NCBI GenBank assembly: GCA_951213105.1
Contig: OX578155.1
Coordinates: forward strand, 32,645,984-32,709,983
Direction of reading: 5' to 3'
From: Amaurobius ferox
Taxonomy: Eukaryota > Arthropoda > Arachnida > Araneae > Amaurobiidae
Length of the DNA: 64,000 bases
Below are positions 35,226 through 47,470 of the stretch, piece after piece (positions within the stretch are counted from its first letter, which is position 1; each line of letters opens with the position of its first letter). The notes under the pieces were generated by a model. The model worked only from the letters and a program-made list of their open reading frames with translations. It had not been told where the DNA came from and ran no database searches. The position numbers were made by a program, and so were the translations under genes.

Positions 35226-36850
35226 TTGTATTCTAGTCATTATAGTTGGGGAAGGAGGGTACGGCCCCTGTGGATGCCTCCTTCACAGGGTTCCCGTCTA
35301 AATTGGGTGAATATAAAGAAAGTTGCGGAGGGCGAGGCAGCCCAGTGGTTAGCGCTCAGGAATTGCACTCGGTAGGCCCGGGTTCGATTCCCGCCACTTC
35401 CAAAACTGCCGCCGTGTTCACGCGGAGTACGATCACGATAAACATGTGGGTCCGGAAGTCCTTCCGAGAGGTTGGTGGTAGGGGAAGGAGGGTACGGTCC
35501 CTGTGGATGCCTCCCTCACAGGGTTCCCGTCTAAATTGGGTGAATATAAAGAAAGTTGCGGAGGGCGAGGCAGCCCAGTGGTTAGCGCTCAGGAATTGCA
35601 CTCGGTAGGCCCGGGTTCGATTCCCGCCACTTCCAAAACTGCCGCCGTGTTCACGCGGAGTACGATCACGATAAACATGTGGGTCCGGAAGTCCTTCCGA
35701 GAGGTTGGTGGTAGGGGAAGGAGGGTACGGTCCCTGTGGATGCCTCCCTCACAGGGTTCCCGTCTAAATTGGGTGAATATAAAGAAAGTTGCGGAGGGCG
35801 AGGCAGCCCAGTGGTTAGCGCTCAGGAATTGCACTCGGTAGGCCCGGGTTCGATTCCCGCCACTTCCAAAACTGCCGCCGTATTCACGCGGAGTACGATC
35901 ACGATAAACATGTGGGTCCGGAAGTCCTTCCGAGAGGTTGGTGGTAGGGGAAGGAGGGTACGGTCCCTGTGGATGCCTCTCCCACTGGGTTCCGTTCTAA
36001 ATTGGGTAAATAAAAAGAATGTTATGGAGATAGTCGCTGGGGGCGAAGAAGCCCAGTGGTTAGCGCGCGGGAATTGCACTCAGTAGGCCCGGGTTCGATT
36101 CCCAAAATTGCCGCCGTGTTTACGCGGAGTACGATCACGTTAAACATGTGGGTCCGTGAGTCCTTCCGAGAAGTTGGTGGTAGGGGAAGGAGGGTACGGT
36201 CTAAATTGGATGAATAAAAAGAAAGTTATGGAGATTGTCGCGTAGGGCAAAGTATCCCAATGGTTAGCGCGCGGAAATTGCACTCGGTAGGCCCGGGTTC
36301 GATTCCCAAAATTGCCGCCGTGTTTACGCGGAGTACGATCACGTTAAACATGTGGGTCTGTAAGTCCTTCCGAGAGGTTGGTGGTAGGGGAAGAAGGGTA
36401 CGGTCCCTGTGGATGCTTCTCCCACTTGGTTCCGGTCTAAATTGGGTGAATAAAAAGAAAGTTATGAAGAATATCGCGGAGGGTGAAGTACCCCAGTGGT
36501 TAGTGCGCGGGATTTGCACTTGGTAGGCCCGGGTTCGATTCCCAAAATTGCCGAATAAAAATAAAGTTATGGAGATTGTCGCGGATGGCACGGTAGCCCA
36601 GTGGTTAGCGCGCAGGAATTTCACTATGTAGGCCCGGGTTCGATTCCCGCCATTGCCAAAACTGCAGCCGTGTTCACGCGGAGTACGATCACGTTAAACG
36701 TGTGGGACTGCAAGTCCTTCCGAGAGGTTTGTGGTAGGGGAAGGAGGGTACGGTCTCTTTGGATGCCTCCCCCATTGGGTTCCGGTCTAAATTGTGTGGC
36801 ACTTCCTGGCCTTCCAAACAGTTACCTTACACCTTTCTGGTAGGTCGCGC
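35226..36850 (+). repeat. Tandem array of seven tRNA-like SINE heads
   Basis: Head modules begin near 35331, 35564, 35797, 36042, 36246, 36482 and 36587. The first three are spaced exactly 233 bp and are almost identical; later units are spaced 245, 204, 236 and 105 bp with small deletions. Each has a box A-like element (GCCCAGTGG or close) and nearly all a perfect box B (GGTTCGATTCC). Units are joined by a linker of the type gaataaaaagaaagttatgg in place of the usual SINE tail. Only the last unit runs on into the tail (ggcacttcctggcc, ggtaggtcg, to 36850). A partial body precedes the first head. The ORFs of 110-120 codons across it are translations of the repeat. Confidence 0.92.
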
Positions 36851-37451
36851 CAACGAGTTTGCCACGGTCAGAATTTTCAAGGGTAGCGAACAGGCTGGTC
36901 GCCAAAGGCGGCTAGTCATTAAATATAAAATATGTTTCACCCTGTAGACATGATACACTCCAAACACACCCCCTGATAGCCATAGAAGTCGATATTCGGT
37001 GTGGTACTGTCAGTTACGTTGCATATGTCCCTCTGTAAAAGATTCTGTTACAAATGTTGCAACTGGTCCGATAATTTCGTAACATTCTGAGAAGACTGCA
37101 ATTACCGGCCCAGCATGTTCCAAACTATAGCCCAATTAGCAGAAATATGTGGATTTGAGAATAATTTCCATACACTGACCTGCAAAACGTAACTGTTGAA
37201 GAATCCGATAGATGGCAGATCAATTTCGGTCTTTGATGCCTGTTTAATGATTTGATGTTGCTAAAACAAAAGTGTTTGTAGTCACGTATCTTTTATTAAC
37301 CTTTTTTTTTCATATAATTTGAAGAAATTTATAGTACCAGCTTGTTATTTTCATATATTTTAAATAAGTAAATAATTAGATATTAAAAAGATTTGACACA
37401 AGTATTTCATTGGCTGATTAATTTTTGAAATACTTAAGTATGATTAGGAAA
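36851..37451. other. Noncoding, nothing recognised
   Basis: No domain, repeat partner or RNA motif was identified. Confidence 0.4.
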
Positions 37452-38975
37452 GCTTTTCATACATTGATTTTGTTAAATAAACTCACTGATAATAACGTGA
37501 AAGAGGTTTTTCATAATTTTCTATGAAGAAATATGTTCTTCTTTAGTATACGTTGTACAGCAAATTATGATTTATCTAAATGCAGTCCCGAAATTAAATA
37601 AATTTTAGTTGTGACGTTCTAAATTATTAAAATTGATATCACGTATATTCAGACTGTTCTACAAACTATTAAACTTATAATGCAACTGAAAATATACAAT
37701 TACTCTTTGATTCGATCTTGCTATATAATTTGTTCTTTTTCCGAAAAATATAATATTTTCAAAATGGTTGCTGAAATATTCTTTAAACTCTTTTTACTTT
37801 CCTTATATACATAATGTATAAGGAAAGTATTGTGACGGGGTCGAAAATTCGAATTCGAGTTTTCGACGGGAGAGCACGTTTCAAGCATCCCTGATCACGA
37901 ATCAAACATTTTTGGAGTGATGTCTGTGTGTGTGTATGTGTGTGTGTGTGTGTGTGTGTGAAAGTATGTGTGTGTGTGTGTGTCAGTGAGCCTGTGGAGA
38001 CGATAACTGACGAACGAATGGACCGATTCGAACAAAATTTGGAACAAAAATCACAATCCATAAACACTGGAAGCCTATTGTTTTTATACGCAATCGAATG
38101 TTCAGAACCCTCCTAAATTTTCGAATGAAATATTGAAAAAATCGTCAAAAAATCAAAACCACTAATAAAGTTACGCAAATAGACATTTCTTATGTAATTT
38201 TTCATTAGAAAACGATTGACATAAATTTTAGAACGCTAACATAAACCGTTCTCGAGATATTGTACAATTTTTCAAAAAAATTATCAAAAAGTCATAAAAT
38301 AAAAATATTTCCTATTGAGAAACATGTTTACTTTTCATATGTAATACCATGCGATAAATTGGGTGACATCATTCTCGTGGATCTAGCTCGTTCTATTCAT
38401 GAAAAAAGATACTTTAAGTAATACTTTTGTATTTGAACGCCAATAGTCGTATATCTGCTGTAAGAATAACTTATTTCTTCATCCATAACGCTTGGCGAGA
38501 TTTTGGCGACGAATTTGACAGAATGTCACCAACTTGGCGACTTTTTGAAATGTTGCTAAATTAACGAAAATCTCACCAAATGGATAAAAATGACGCTAAA
38601 TCAATGAAAATGACGACTAAATGTCGAAAATTCAATATCTTGGAAAGGATATTAGTATCTACTATAAGAAAAACATGTTTTTTTTTAGTGTAAATGTAGT
38701 ACATTCATTACATTATATAAGGAAAGTCATGTGTTGCCCAGATCAAATTTTTTTTACCTGTCATAATGGAACATGTTGGATCTGAATTGGACAAAATGCA
38801 CTACTGTATTATTTCATCCTCCGCTAATTTTTATTGAAATAATCCTTGCTGTAATAAAATTACTATACCTTTCAAATTCAGTTGGTTATTTTTTGCTGTG
38901 TTAAAGATAACATAGTTAAGGTGCTAAAAATGTAAGAGTCTTTTGCAGAGATATAAGAGCGGTGTCCTAGTTTTT
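37452..38975 (+). repeat. ~560-bp tandem duplication, copy 1 (interrupted)
   Basis: The pieces 37452-37790 and 38758-38975 together match the uninterrupted 38976-39530 (cactgataataac, aaatgcagtcccg, caattactctttg, cataatggaacctgctgg or close). A Helentron-like element sits between them. Confidence 0.8.
37791..38757 (+). mobile_element. Helentron-like (HINE/DINE-1-type) element, full-length
   Basis: No ORF. One end has a palindrome (actttccttatatac / gtataaggaaagt). The other ends cattatataaggaaagtcat, then a cccagatcaaatt tail. The ctttccttata sequence thus appears inverted near both termini, a subterminal inverted repeat. A GT microsatellite lies inside (37926-37983). It sits in an oligo-T target, with tttttac at both edges, and copy 2 of the host duplication near 39304-39320 preserves the empty oligo-T site. 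These traits resemble DINE-1-like elements mobilised by Helentrons; a MITE is the alternative. Confidence 0.7.
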
Positions 38976-39530
38976 CATACATGGATTTTATTAAATATAC
39001 TCACTGATAATAACTTGAAATAGGTTTTGCATAATTTTCTATGAAGGAACATGTTCCTTTTTTAGTGTACGTTGTAAAGCAAATTATGATTTATCTAAAT
39101 GCAGTCCCGCAATTAACAAAATATTAGTTGTGACGTTCTATATTATTAAAATTGATATCACGTATATTCAGACTGTTTCACAAGCTACATTAACTTATAA
39201 TGCAACTGCAAATATACAATTACTCTTTGGTTAGATCTTGCTATATAATTTGTTCTTTCTCGGATAAATATAATATTTTCAAAATGGTTGTTGAAATATA
39301 CTTTGTACTCTTTTTTTTCTTTCCTGTCATAATGGAACCTGCTGGATCTGAATTGGACAAATTGCACAACTGTATTATTTCATCTTCTGATAATTTTTAT
39401 TGAATTAATCTTTGCTCTAATAAAATTACAGATTGTATACGTTTCAAATTCAGTTAATTATATTCTGCTGTATAAAAGATAACATAGTTCAGATTTAAAA
39501 TATAATAGAGTCTTTTGCAGAGATATTTAT
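38976..39530 (+). repeat. ~560-bp tandem duplication, copy 2 (empty site)
   Basis: Contiguous counterpart of 37452-38975 without the element. The next Helentron-like element begins just after its end. Confidence 0.8.
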
Positions 39531-39535
39531 AGAAA

Positions 39536-40291
39536 TCTGATGTGGGCAACAAAAGACTTTCCTTATTTAATGTAACGAATTGACTACTTTTACAGTACAA
39601 AAATAGGTTTTTCTTATAGTAGATACTTATATTCTTTCCAAGATATTGAATTTTCGACAATTAGTCGTCATTTTCATTGATTTACTGTCATTTTCATCCA
39701 TTTGGTGAGATTTTCGTTAATTTGGCAACATTTCAAAAAGTCGCCAAGTTGGCGATATTCCGCCAAATTCGTCGCCAAAATCTCGCCAAGCGTTGTGGAC
39801 GAAGAAATAAGTTATTCTTACAGCAGACAAATGACTATTGGCGTTCAAATACAAACCTATTACTCAAAGTATCTTTTTCCATGAATGGAACGAGCTAGAT
39901 CCACGAGAATGATGCCACCCAATTTATCGTATTGTATTACATATGAAAAGTGAACATGTTTCTCAATAGGAAATACTTTTTTTTTTATTTTATATGACTT
40001 TTTGATAATTTTTTTGAAAAATGTACAATATCCCGAGAACGGTTCATGTTAGCGTTCTAAAATTTATGCCAATCGTTTTCCAATGAAATATTACATAAGA
40101 AATGTCTATTTGCGTAACTTTATTAGTGGTTTTGATTTTTTCGAAATTTCATTCGAAAATTTGGGGGATTCTGAACATTCGATTGCGTACGAAAACAATA
40201 GGCTTCCAGTGTTTACGGATTGTGATTTTTGTACCAAATTTGGTTCGAATCGGTCCATTCGTTCGTCAGTTATCGTCTCCACAGACTCACT

Positions 40292-40333
<42 letters not shown>

Positions 40334-40463
40334 TCACTTCAAAAATGTTTGATTCGTGATCAGGGATGCTTGAAACGTGCTCTCCCGCCGAAAACTCGAT
40401 TTCGAATTTTCGACCCCGTCACAATACTTTCCTTATACATTATGTATATAAGGAAAGTAAAAA
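39536..40463 (-). mobile_element. Helentron-like element, full-length
   Basis: Inverted relative to 37791-38757 and closely related. It begins tctgatgtgggcaac and ends in the palindrome ctttccttatac / gtatataaggaaag plus an oligo-A. An internal CA microsatellite lies at 40293-40330. It also includes a near-perfect palindrome gtcgccaagttggcga near 39741. Confidence 0.75.
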
Positions 40464-41190
40464 CAGTGTCTTATCATGAAATTAACATTATGCAAATATT
40501 CTTGATTAATTTGAGTAAAATATATTGTTAGACAATAGACATTTTTTTATCTTCCAGTAACCTGGGCTACGGTCTCATGCATACCAATTCCAGACCGACT
40601 ACAACGCCTAGAAATTACAATGCCTTCCTTACTTCTAGACACTGTACCGTGACCGAGGGAATCACATGAGGCTATCGATCACATTTGTCTATCCCCGGTC
40701 AGTATGCACTCCAATTAAAAATATATTTGATTTTACTACAGAAATCTCTAACAATTTCATCTTACAATACAGGTCCCCCCCCCCCCCCCGACTGCTATTT
40801 TTTTTTTTTTCCGAAGCAATTTGTGAATTTTAAATTTGCTTAAAAATTGTTTGAAAAATTAGATCTCATAGGGTAAAATGTATTTCAATTTTTCAACAAG
40901 GGTTCAGTCCAAAACAAATTGGGTGACATTCTTCATTTACATTCCCATATGCCCTAGAGACCGTCTCAGCAGCATAAAAAAATTTTATTTTGATAAAGTC
41001 ATTTTTACGCAGTTATAGTGCGAATAGGCAGACAGATAGACAGACAGAATGAACAAAGTCATAAACACTTTGCAACTACGTTGCAAAGTGTTAATAAAAG
41101 TGATATGAATGAAATATTCATAGCTTTTACATAGAGAGCCAGACGATTTATATTTTGATGACGTTATTTGAGTAGAGTTCATTGTATTTT
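40464..41190. other. Noncoding, with copies of 60840-61075
   Basis: A C14 run lies near 40775 and a T run near 40800. The segment cgaagcaatttgtgaatttt through ttaataaaagtgatatgaat (40815-41115) recurs at 60835-61055 in the same orientation. The part at 41100-41190 recurs inverted near 58390-58490. Confidence 0.6.
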
Positions 41191-43244
41191 GGATGAAGTT
41201 TTAAGTTTTAAGACATATTCCAAACTGTCTCTCCACGTCGATGTTTTTCAAGAACTGAAAGATTATGGGGACTTTTATTCTACCATAGCAGTAACAGTTA
41301 TCGGATAGACTATCTGCTGTTTTCATTATACACATATGCCGTTTTCCAAATCTTTGAGTCCGAATCCAATTAGGTTACATTATTCACTGTAACTTTAAAT
41401 TCGGCATGTCGTTGTTGTTTGTGGTACATTTTGATTCTTTGGATTATGAACTTTAGTGAACCAACTCGTTTTGGCCCCTTAGAAGAATGTACTCGTCTCT
41501 TGGGAATAGCTTGAGAACCGGAGCAGCTAAAAAGTTCAAATTAATATGTCGCTGTCTTTTGTAGTATATATGTATTTTAATTTTTTGGATTCTGAACCTT
41601 GCTGATCCTTTTTTGCCCGCAATAGTAAGTTGCATGTCTTTTGGGATTGACTTCAGAACCGAAGCATCTAGAAAGCTAAAATTAGGCATATCTTATCTTT
41701 CATTGTATATTTTTAATTTTTTTGATTTTGCAACTTTGTCCAGCCCATTCTGATCCAGTAATATAAAGTTACATGTTTCGGGGAATAACTCGAGAACCGA
41801 AGAAAAAAGAAAGCTCAAATTTGGTACATGCTTTTCGTGATATATTTGTTTTGGATTTTGAACCTTACCGTTCTAGCCTGTCCAGGACCCACCATAGGGA
41901 AATACGTGCTTTTGTTTTTTTTTATAATTTCATTAATCAAATTTTAGAGATCCACACAAACACTTATTTTAAAATAAGGTAAAATGCAGAACATAATTTA
42001 CTAATAATTTTGCTTGTGAATTTTGGTTCCTAGTTGTATGTAACCTCAAAATTTTTTATCACGGTTTGACACCGATGGTCAAAAGGTTTAAAATCTCTTC
42101 GTAAACAAAACATTCAACTTAGCACTGTAGATATAACATAATTATTAAAAACTTGTGCTTGCATGAAACGTCACACGAACACCTCCAACGAAAACGGGCC
42201 AGTCTAGACTGTCCAATTTCAACGACGTGCCGTCAGCCCGTGCTCCGTGTGAGGGTCAGATCAGTCCAAAAATTGACCTATCCGACCATTGTAAACCTCT
42301 ATTGTTAGATGAACCAGAACAAGTTCTCACATTTTAGCGACGTGACAGCCGTCATACCTTTCAATGTTCAAAGGCTTTGATCGTCCCTTTACTGTATGAT
42401 AAGACCCCTATGCAATCTGTGAACTGGACCGGCCAGAAACGCATTGAACAGTGATTGTGATTGGATGATTATATTCAATAAAATGTTCTCTTTGTTGAAT
42501 AGAATGATCTCGAAAGTATCGGACGTACAGATAGACATAGAGATAGACGTTTTGTATAAATGGGAATTAGCGGTGCATAGAAATAGGAGAGTGTGATATA
42601 GGAGAGCACCTTGATCGAACTAGTGGGCGTGGCTTGTGCTGCCCACAAATATAAAATTGTATACCGTATATTTAACAGAGGCGCTTTTTCATAACACGGA
42701 AAATGATTTATGTGTGCCCCAAGTCCCATAAAAAGATTTTGGGAATTTTAACAATCCTTAAAGTATTGTGAGGTAAGTGCAACTTAGTTTCCCATATTTG
42801 GGCTGGGTGGCCACATTTTCCGTCTGGGTTGGACAACAATTTTCGGGAACGAAAGAATCGTTATAGGTAATGGGGGAAAGACTTTCGTCAACGAAGAATT
42901 ATTAACGCAGGCTACACTAAGTCAAGGTTTATAGAATTGTAATTTTCTATAAACCTTGAGAGAAAGTTAAAGATTTTTTATATAAATACTTAAATTGGTA
43001 TATTTATATACCACTAATATATTTGTATGATATTTTATTAAATGTAAACGTTCGTTTTAAAAAACGCTTTAAGTCATTAAACACTTTCTAGATCGTAAAT
43101 CTCCCTGAATGTTGGCGGTTTACTACTTGTCGGAACTGTATCTGTGAGTAAGATGATTAATGGTGACGACGACGCGAACCGCAGAATACTCTATTCATAA
43201 GGCTCGATTCTGTTCCTGTGATTCTGTTCCTGTCGGAAGTCATT
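41191..43244 (+). promoter_or_regulatory. Jockey-like 5' UTR with four monomers
   Basis: The sequence from 41191 to about 42500 is present in inverted form at 61975-63295, again upstream of an ORF1. Four monomers of roughly 130-140 bp (41330-41900) contain gaaccggagcagctaaaaag and gaaccgaagcatctagaaag types of core. By analogy with mouse L1, tandem 5' monomers could carry internal promoter activity; that function is inferred, not seen. A 15-bp hairpin at 42922-42959 follows. Confidence 0.65.
42922..42959. repeat. Perfect 15-bp hairpin
   Basis: tcaaggtttatagaa pairs with ttctataaaccttga across an 8-base loop, about 290 bp upstream of the ORF1 start. In an element RNA it would form a stable stem. 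Confidence 0.9.
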
Positions 43245-45131
43245 ATGGATATGAATGTTACTAGCACGCCTCCGCGAACGAACGAGCAAATCGATAATAT
43301 GATTCTCAGCGATCCAACCGACGAGCAATCTACTTGCAGTGATCCTACACCAACCCAAGACCAAATAGAGGAACTACGTATGGAAGTTGACGAACTTGAG
43401 GCAACGTTAGCTGCCAGACAAGAAGCTAAATTACCAGCCTTGAAAGCTGACTTACAGAAACTCTCCCTGGACGAATTAAAGAAGAGACTCATGAAGGGAA
43501 AAACGGACCAAGACCAGACAGTGGGAAGACTGGGCTGTGGTAAGCATGTTTTGCCTTTACCCTCCCCCCCTCCCCCCCCCTGCTTCTAAAATCAAGGCTC
43601 TTAAAGCCCCTACTAAAACTAAAGCTACTGAGAATGATTTAAACTTAAATCAAAAATTAAATGCTAACGATCTATCTACAAATATTGAAATCCAAGCTAC
43701 TCAGGCCGCCCCTAAGGCGAACCCTCATAGCAACAACCTTACTGCCACTAGCAGCAGCAATGCAGACCTCAGCAGTAACGCAACAAATGCAAAGACTACC
43801 AATATTAATTCTAACAATTTATCTCCTGCAAAAAGCACCCAAAATAGACATTTTACGCCCCGTACATATACGGATGATGAAGGATTTGTCCACAAGGTAT
43901 CCAAAACCTCTAGACCAAACAATAATAGGACACCGACAAAGGATCCTGAGCGGACCAATCAGCGTACGACCGGACACGGAATGGACGACCCCTCGGCAGC
44001 AATGCCGAAATCTCAAATTCCCCCGATTTTTGTAAGCGCCAGCCACCAAGACTGGCCCTCCATTTTATTTAATTTAAAAAGACTCGCTCCCAAAATTCAA
44101 CCGGTCCTTGACCGCCAATTTTTCAAGATAACGGTGCAAAACGAAGCTGAACACCGCAGCTGCATCTCTTACCTAACGAACGCCGGCGCACCCTTTAAAA
44201 CTTACACGTTAAAAGAAGATTTGCCCACTAAATGTGTGATCAGAGGACTTCCCTCAATCACCGATCAAAATATGATCAAAGACGAAATCGAAAATCTTGG
44301 TTATAAAATCCTAAGTATAGTTAGACTTACCAAAAGAGGGACCAAAGTACCCCTCCCCTTATTTTACCTTCAGTTCGCACCCGGGACTAACCCGGAAGAT
44401 CTTTATAAAATTACTGTGCTCTTAGGCACAGGAGTGACTTTGGAGCCCTACATGGGGCGCAAGGGCTTTGTCAGCCAATGTCATGCCTGCAATGGTTTTT
44501 ACCATAGCAGCTTGGCATGTAGGCTGCCACTGCGCTGCGTCAAATGTGCAGGGCCCCACTCCGCCAGTGATTGCCAAGCTAACTTTAGGTTATGCTGCAA
44601 TTGCGGCGGCACCCATGCAGCCAACTGGCGCGGCTGCCCGAAATATCCGAGCAGCTCGCCTGTGACTAAGAGAGTCAGGGAACACCCCCAGCACAACCAT
44701 AAAATTAATTACAGCGCCCCCCCCCCCCAGGAAATTACCCTGGAAACTTAGGCCGTCCATTCCGGCCAGCTGGCTTTAAGCACAATATTGACTACGCCAG
44801 AGCCACCTCTGCTCCGCAGAATCAAGTGGACTCTACTAATGAACCCATAACAAATAATGAAATTACCGGACAAATTGCTAAGCAGTCGGTCCCAGCCGTC
44901 GCCACACTAAATCCAAAATTCGCAGTTGATAGCACTTGTGCTATCAACTATACCGACTTTCTTTTGACTCTCCTTGCCTTAAGAAATGACCAAACAAAAG
45001 ACCTCTTATTAAAAGCGTTCCATAGAGCGCTCCCTGCTATGCGTAAGGCGACTACGCACATTGATCTGGTTTGGCTCATCTACGAGAGCTATAATGCGCT
45101 CGCAGATGACCCCCTCCCCTTAGCTGCCTAA
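43245..45131 (+). pseudogene. Jockey-like ORF1 with two poly-C frame breaks
   Basis: The start ATG at 43245 gives MDMNVTSTPPRTNEQ and a charged coiled-coil segment (EELRMEVDELEATLAARQEA). After a C7-T-C9 tract (43564-43580) the frame shifts and stays open for over 370 codons. That part includes a low-complexity Asn/Thr/Ala region, DDEGFVHKVSKTSRP, a PRE_C2HC-like domain (CVIRGLPSITDQNMIKDEIE) and cysteine knuckles (CHACNGFYHSSLAC, CVKCAGPHSASDC, CCNCGGTHAANWRGC). A second shift at a C12 tract (44717-44728) leads to an open C-terminal domain (NYTDFLLTLLALRNDQ) ending at 45131. No ORF2 follows. Apart from the two C runs I see no disabling change, so the breaks may be length errors in the tracts. 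Confidence 0.8.
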
Positions 45132-45849
45132 ACGGCTCTACCATTCCCTTTCGGAACCTGACCTGCCTTTAGCTTCGCTTTGTTTTGTCTAGCTATTGCC
45201 AGCCCGGTCTCTGCACCTAGAGTGCCTTTCGACTTTTATTCAAAATTTACACAAATTTGCTTACCCGTGTGTCCCTGAAAAGGGCCTTTTTCTTTCACAA
45301 GTAGTGACGAGTGACTCTTATGTAAATATAAACTTCCCCTTTTAATGTCAACCTAACTGTGTTCTAAATCTTTAACTTTATTAAATTATCTTTATAAAAT
45401 TATTTTAACAAATTATTTAATTATTTTAAATTGATTTACTTATATGTAAAACCTATCTGTACTTAACAGTACACCTCTGAGCTCTCGCTCAGCGACCTTT
45501 TTCATTGGCCCGCTCTTCCCTGACCCCGCCCACCCCTTCTCTTGCAGCCACAGCTCAGTACAACCACAGCTCAAAAGTGCTAAGTTACCATTTACCAAGA
45601 CACGTCGGCTCGCCGACTCCGACTCCACAACCAGCAACCCTTCAAGGAAGATTGCCAGCAGATCCATATTGCTATCGAAAAAATTACTACAAGTGGACAT
45701 TATCTATTTTCTGATGTGGGCGTGCGGGACTTTGTCCCATGGTAGCCCGTAAGCAAGCGTCTTGGTCTTGGTCTTGGTCATAAGGCTCACTCTGATAGGA
45801 CCTTATAGATATAGCAGCATCTTTAAAATGGGATGTGGCATACAAGGTG
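45132..45849. other. Noncoding after ORF1
   Basis: No ORF2 was found. A tctgatgtgggcgtgcgg stretch at 45711 resembles the end of the Helentron-like family. The sequence at 45775-45850 loosely resembles the terminus of the long inverted arms (ttaaaatgggatgtggcat vs ttaacatgggatgtcgcat). Confidence 0.4.
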
Positions 45850-47470
45850 TTGCCACGAACACAATCTGTGACTTCAGATGGAGTTTATTTGTAGCGCGCG
45901 GTAACCGGCGCTTGAGAGTACGGGCGAAATATTTTATTATTTCTATTTAAATCCAATGCAACGTGGTCGTTGTTGATCTATCGTTTCTTATGTATCTTTT
46001 TACGTAAACTTTGGATTGATTTAAAACAAAACAGTCTTTATTAAGGCTAACTTATTATTTCTACTATCTAAAATCTTCGGTTTACTCATTTTGTCAGTTT
46101 TGTTGACCAAATTTCGATATGCCGAACGATTGTGCTACTGCAACTCTAGATTTCTCAAGACATTTGTACAATGGCATAATTAAATATGCATCTAGTTCTA
46201 GACTTTCTTGTGACTAGTTGATTAACTGATATAAAGTAGGATTATTTAAATTTTCTACTTTGTTTTGGTTGATTTGCCTGTGTGAAATGCCTGATGTATA
46301 CTTGAAGATTAAAAATAAAACGTTGTAGTCTGTTTTACAAGTATAGATGTTAAGAATAGATGTTTTACCAGTTAAGAAATATAGATGTTTAACTATAATA
46401 AGTTAAAAATAATTGTAATGATATAATTTGCTTGTTCGTATATTTTTTATCATGAATCACTATACTATAATACATTTAATTTATTATTCTGAAAGTATAT
46501 CATAGTGTGTGTGTATTAAACGATTAATTTCTATATTTTTATATGTGTACATTGAATTTCAATTTGATATAAATTCTCTTTTTGATCTAAAAAATCTGAT
46601 GTGGGCAACACATGACTTTCCTTATATAATGCAATGAATTTACTGCTTTTGCAGTAAAAAAAAATATAGGTTATTCTTATAGTAGATACTTATATTCTAT
46701 CCTGGATATTGAAATTTCACCAATTTGTCGTAATTTTCATTGATATAGCGTCATTTTTATCCATTTGGTATTCATTGATTATATATTTTATATCCATTTG
46801 GTATCCATTGATATAACGTCCTTTTTGTCCAAAAATGTTTTTCAACAGTTAATATTTTTTTAATTTATTTGATTTTTAGATAAATTTTTTGAAAAATCTG
46901 CAATATCTCGAGAACTGTTCATGCTAGCATTCTAAAGTACATGTTAATCGTTTTCTAAGGAAGAATTACATGTCTATTTACGTAACTTTATTAAAGGTTT
47001 TGATTTTTTGATGATTTTTTCAAAATTACATTCGAAAATTTAGGAGGGTTCTGAACATTTAATCTTCCAGTGTTCACGGATTGTAATTTTTGTACCAAAT
47101 TTTATTCCAATCTCGCCATTCGTTTCGTGAGATATCGTCTCCATACACACACATATACTTTCACACACACAGACAACACCTCAAAAATGGTCGATTCGTG
47201 ATCAGGGATGCTTGAAACGTGCTCTTCCGTCGAAAATTCGAATTCGCATTTTCGACCCCGTCACAATACTTTCCTTATACATTACGTATATAAGGAAAGT
47301 AAAAAACTAATAAAATCAAGTGTTTTGCAATAATATAAGTTCTTTACTATAAAAGCATCACTTAAATCGTTTACTAGTTAGGCATAAGTACATCCCCTCC
47401 TAAAAAGACATAAAACTTTTAGTGTTAGCGTTTTAATTATTGTTTTGATTTTCAATTATTAGAGATAACA
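45850..47470 (-). repeat. Inverted copy of 6640-7490, interrupted
   Basis: The pieces 45860-46594 and 47300-47470 are the reverse complement of 6640-7490 (e.g. cttacgtaaactttgg-type and gtatatcatagtgtgtgtgt). A Helentron-like copy sits between them. The 6.6-7.5 kb copy is uninterrupted at the matching oligo-T site near 6789-6797. Confidence 0.75.
46595..47300 (-). mobile_element. Helentron-like element, internally deleted
   Basis: Starts tctgatgtgggcaacac and ends with ctttccttatacattac / gtatataaggaaag plus oligo-A. It is about 250 bp shorter than the full-length copies, and the microsatellite is reduced. Oligo-A/T flanks both ends. Confidence 0.75.

Noticed and set aside
35019..36624. Several ORFs of 80-130 codons in both strands over the SINE array.
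   Set aside because: They repeat with the SINE unit; the array is Pol III-derived noncoding sequence.
35331..36660. Functional tRNA genes in the head array.
   Set aside because: Box A and box B are present, but a cloverleaf with a credible anticodon stem and acceptor stem could not be drawn.
37783..40531. Histidine/threonine-repeat ORFs (THTHTH).
   Set aside because: They translate the CA/GT microsatellite within the Helentron-like elements.
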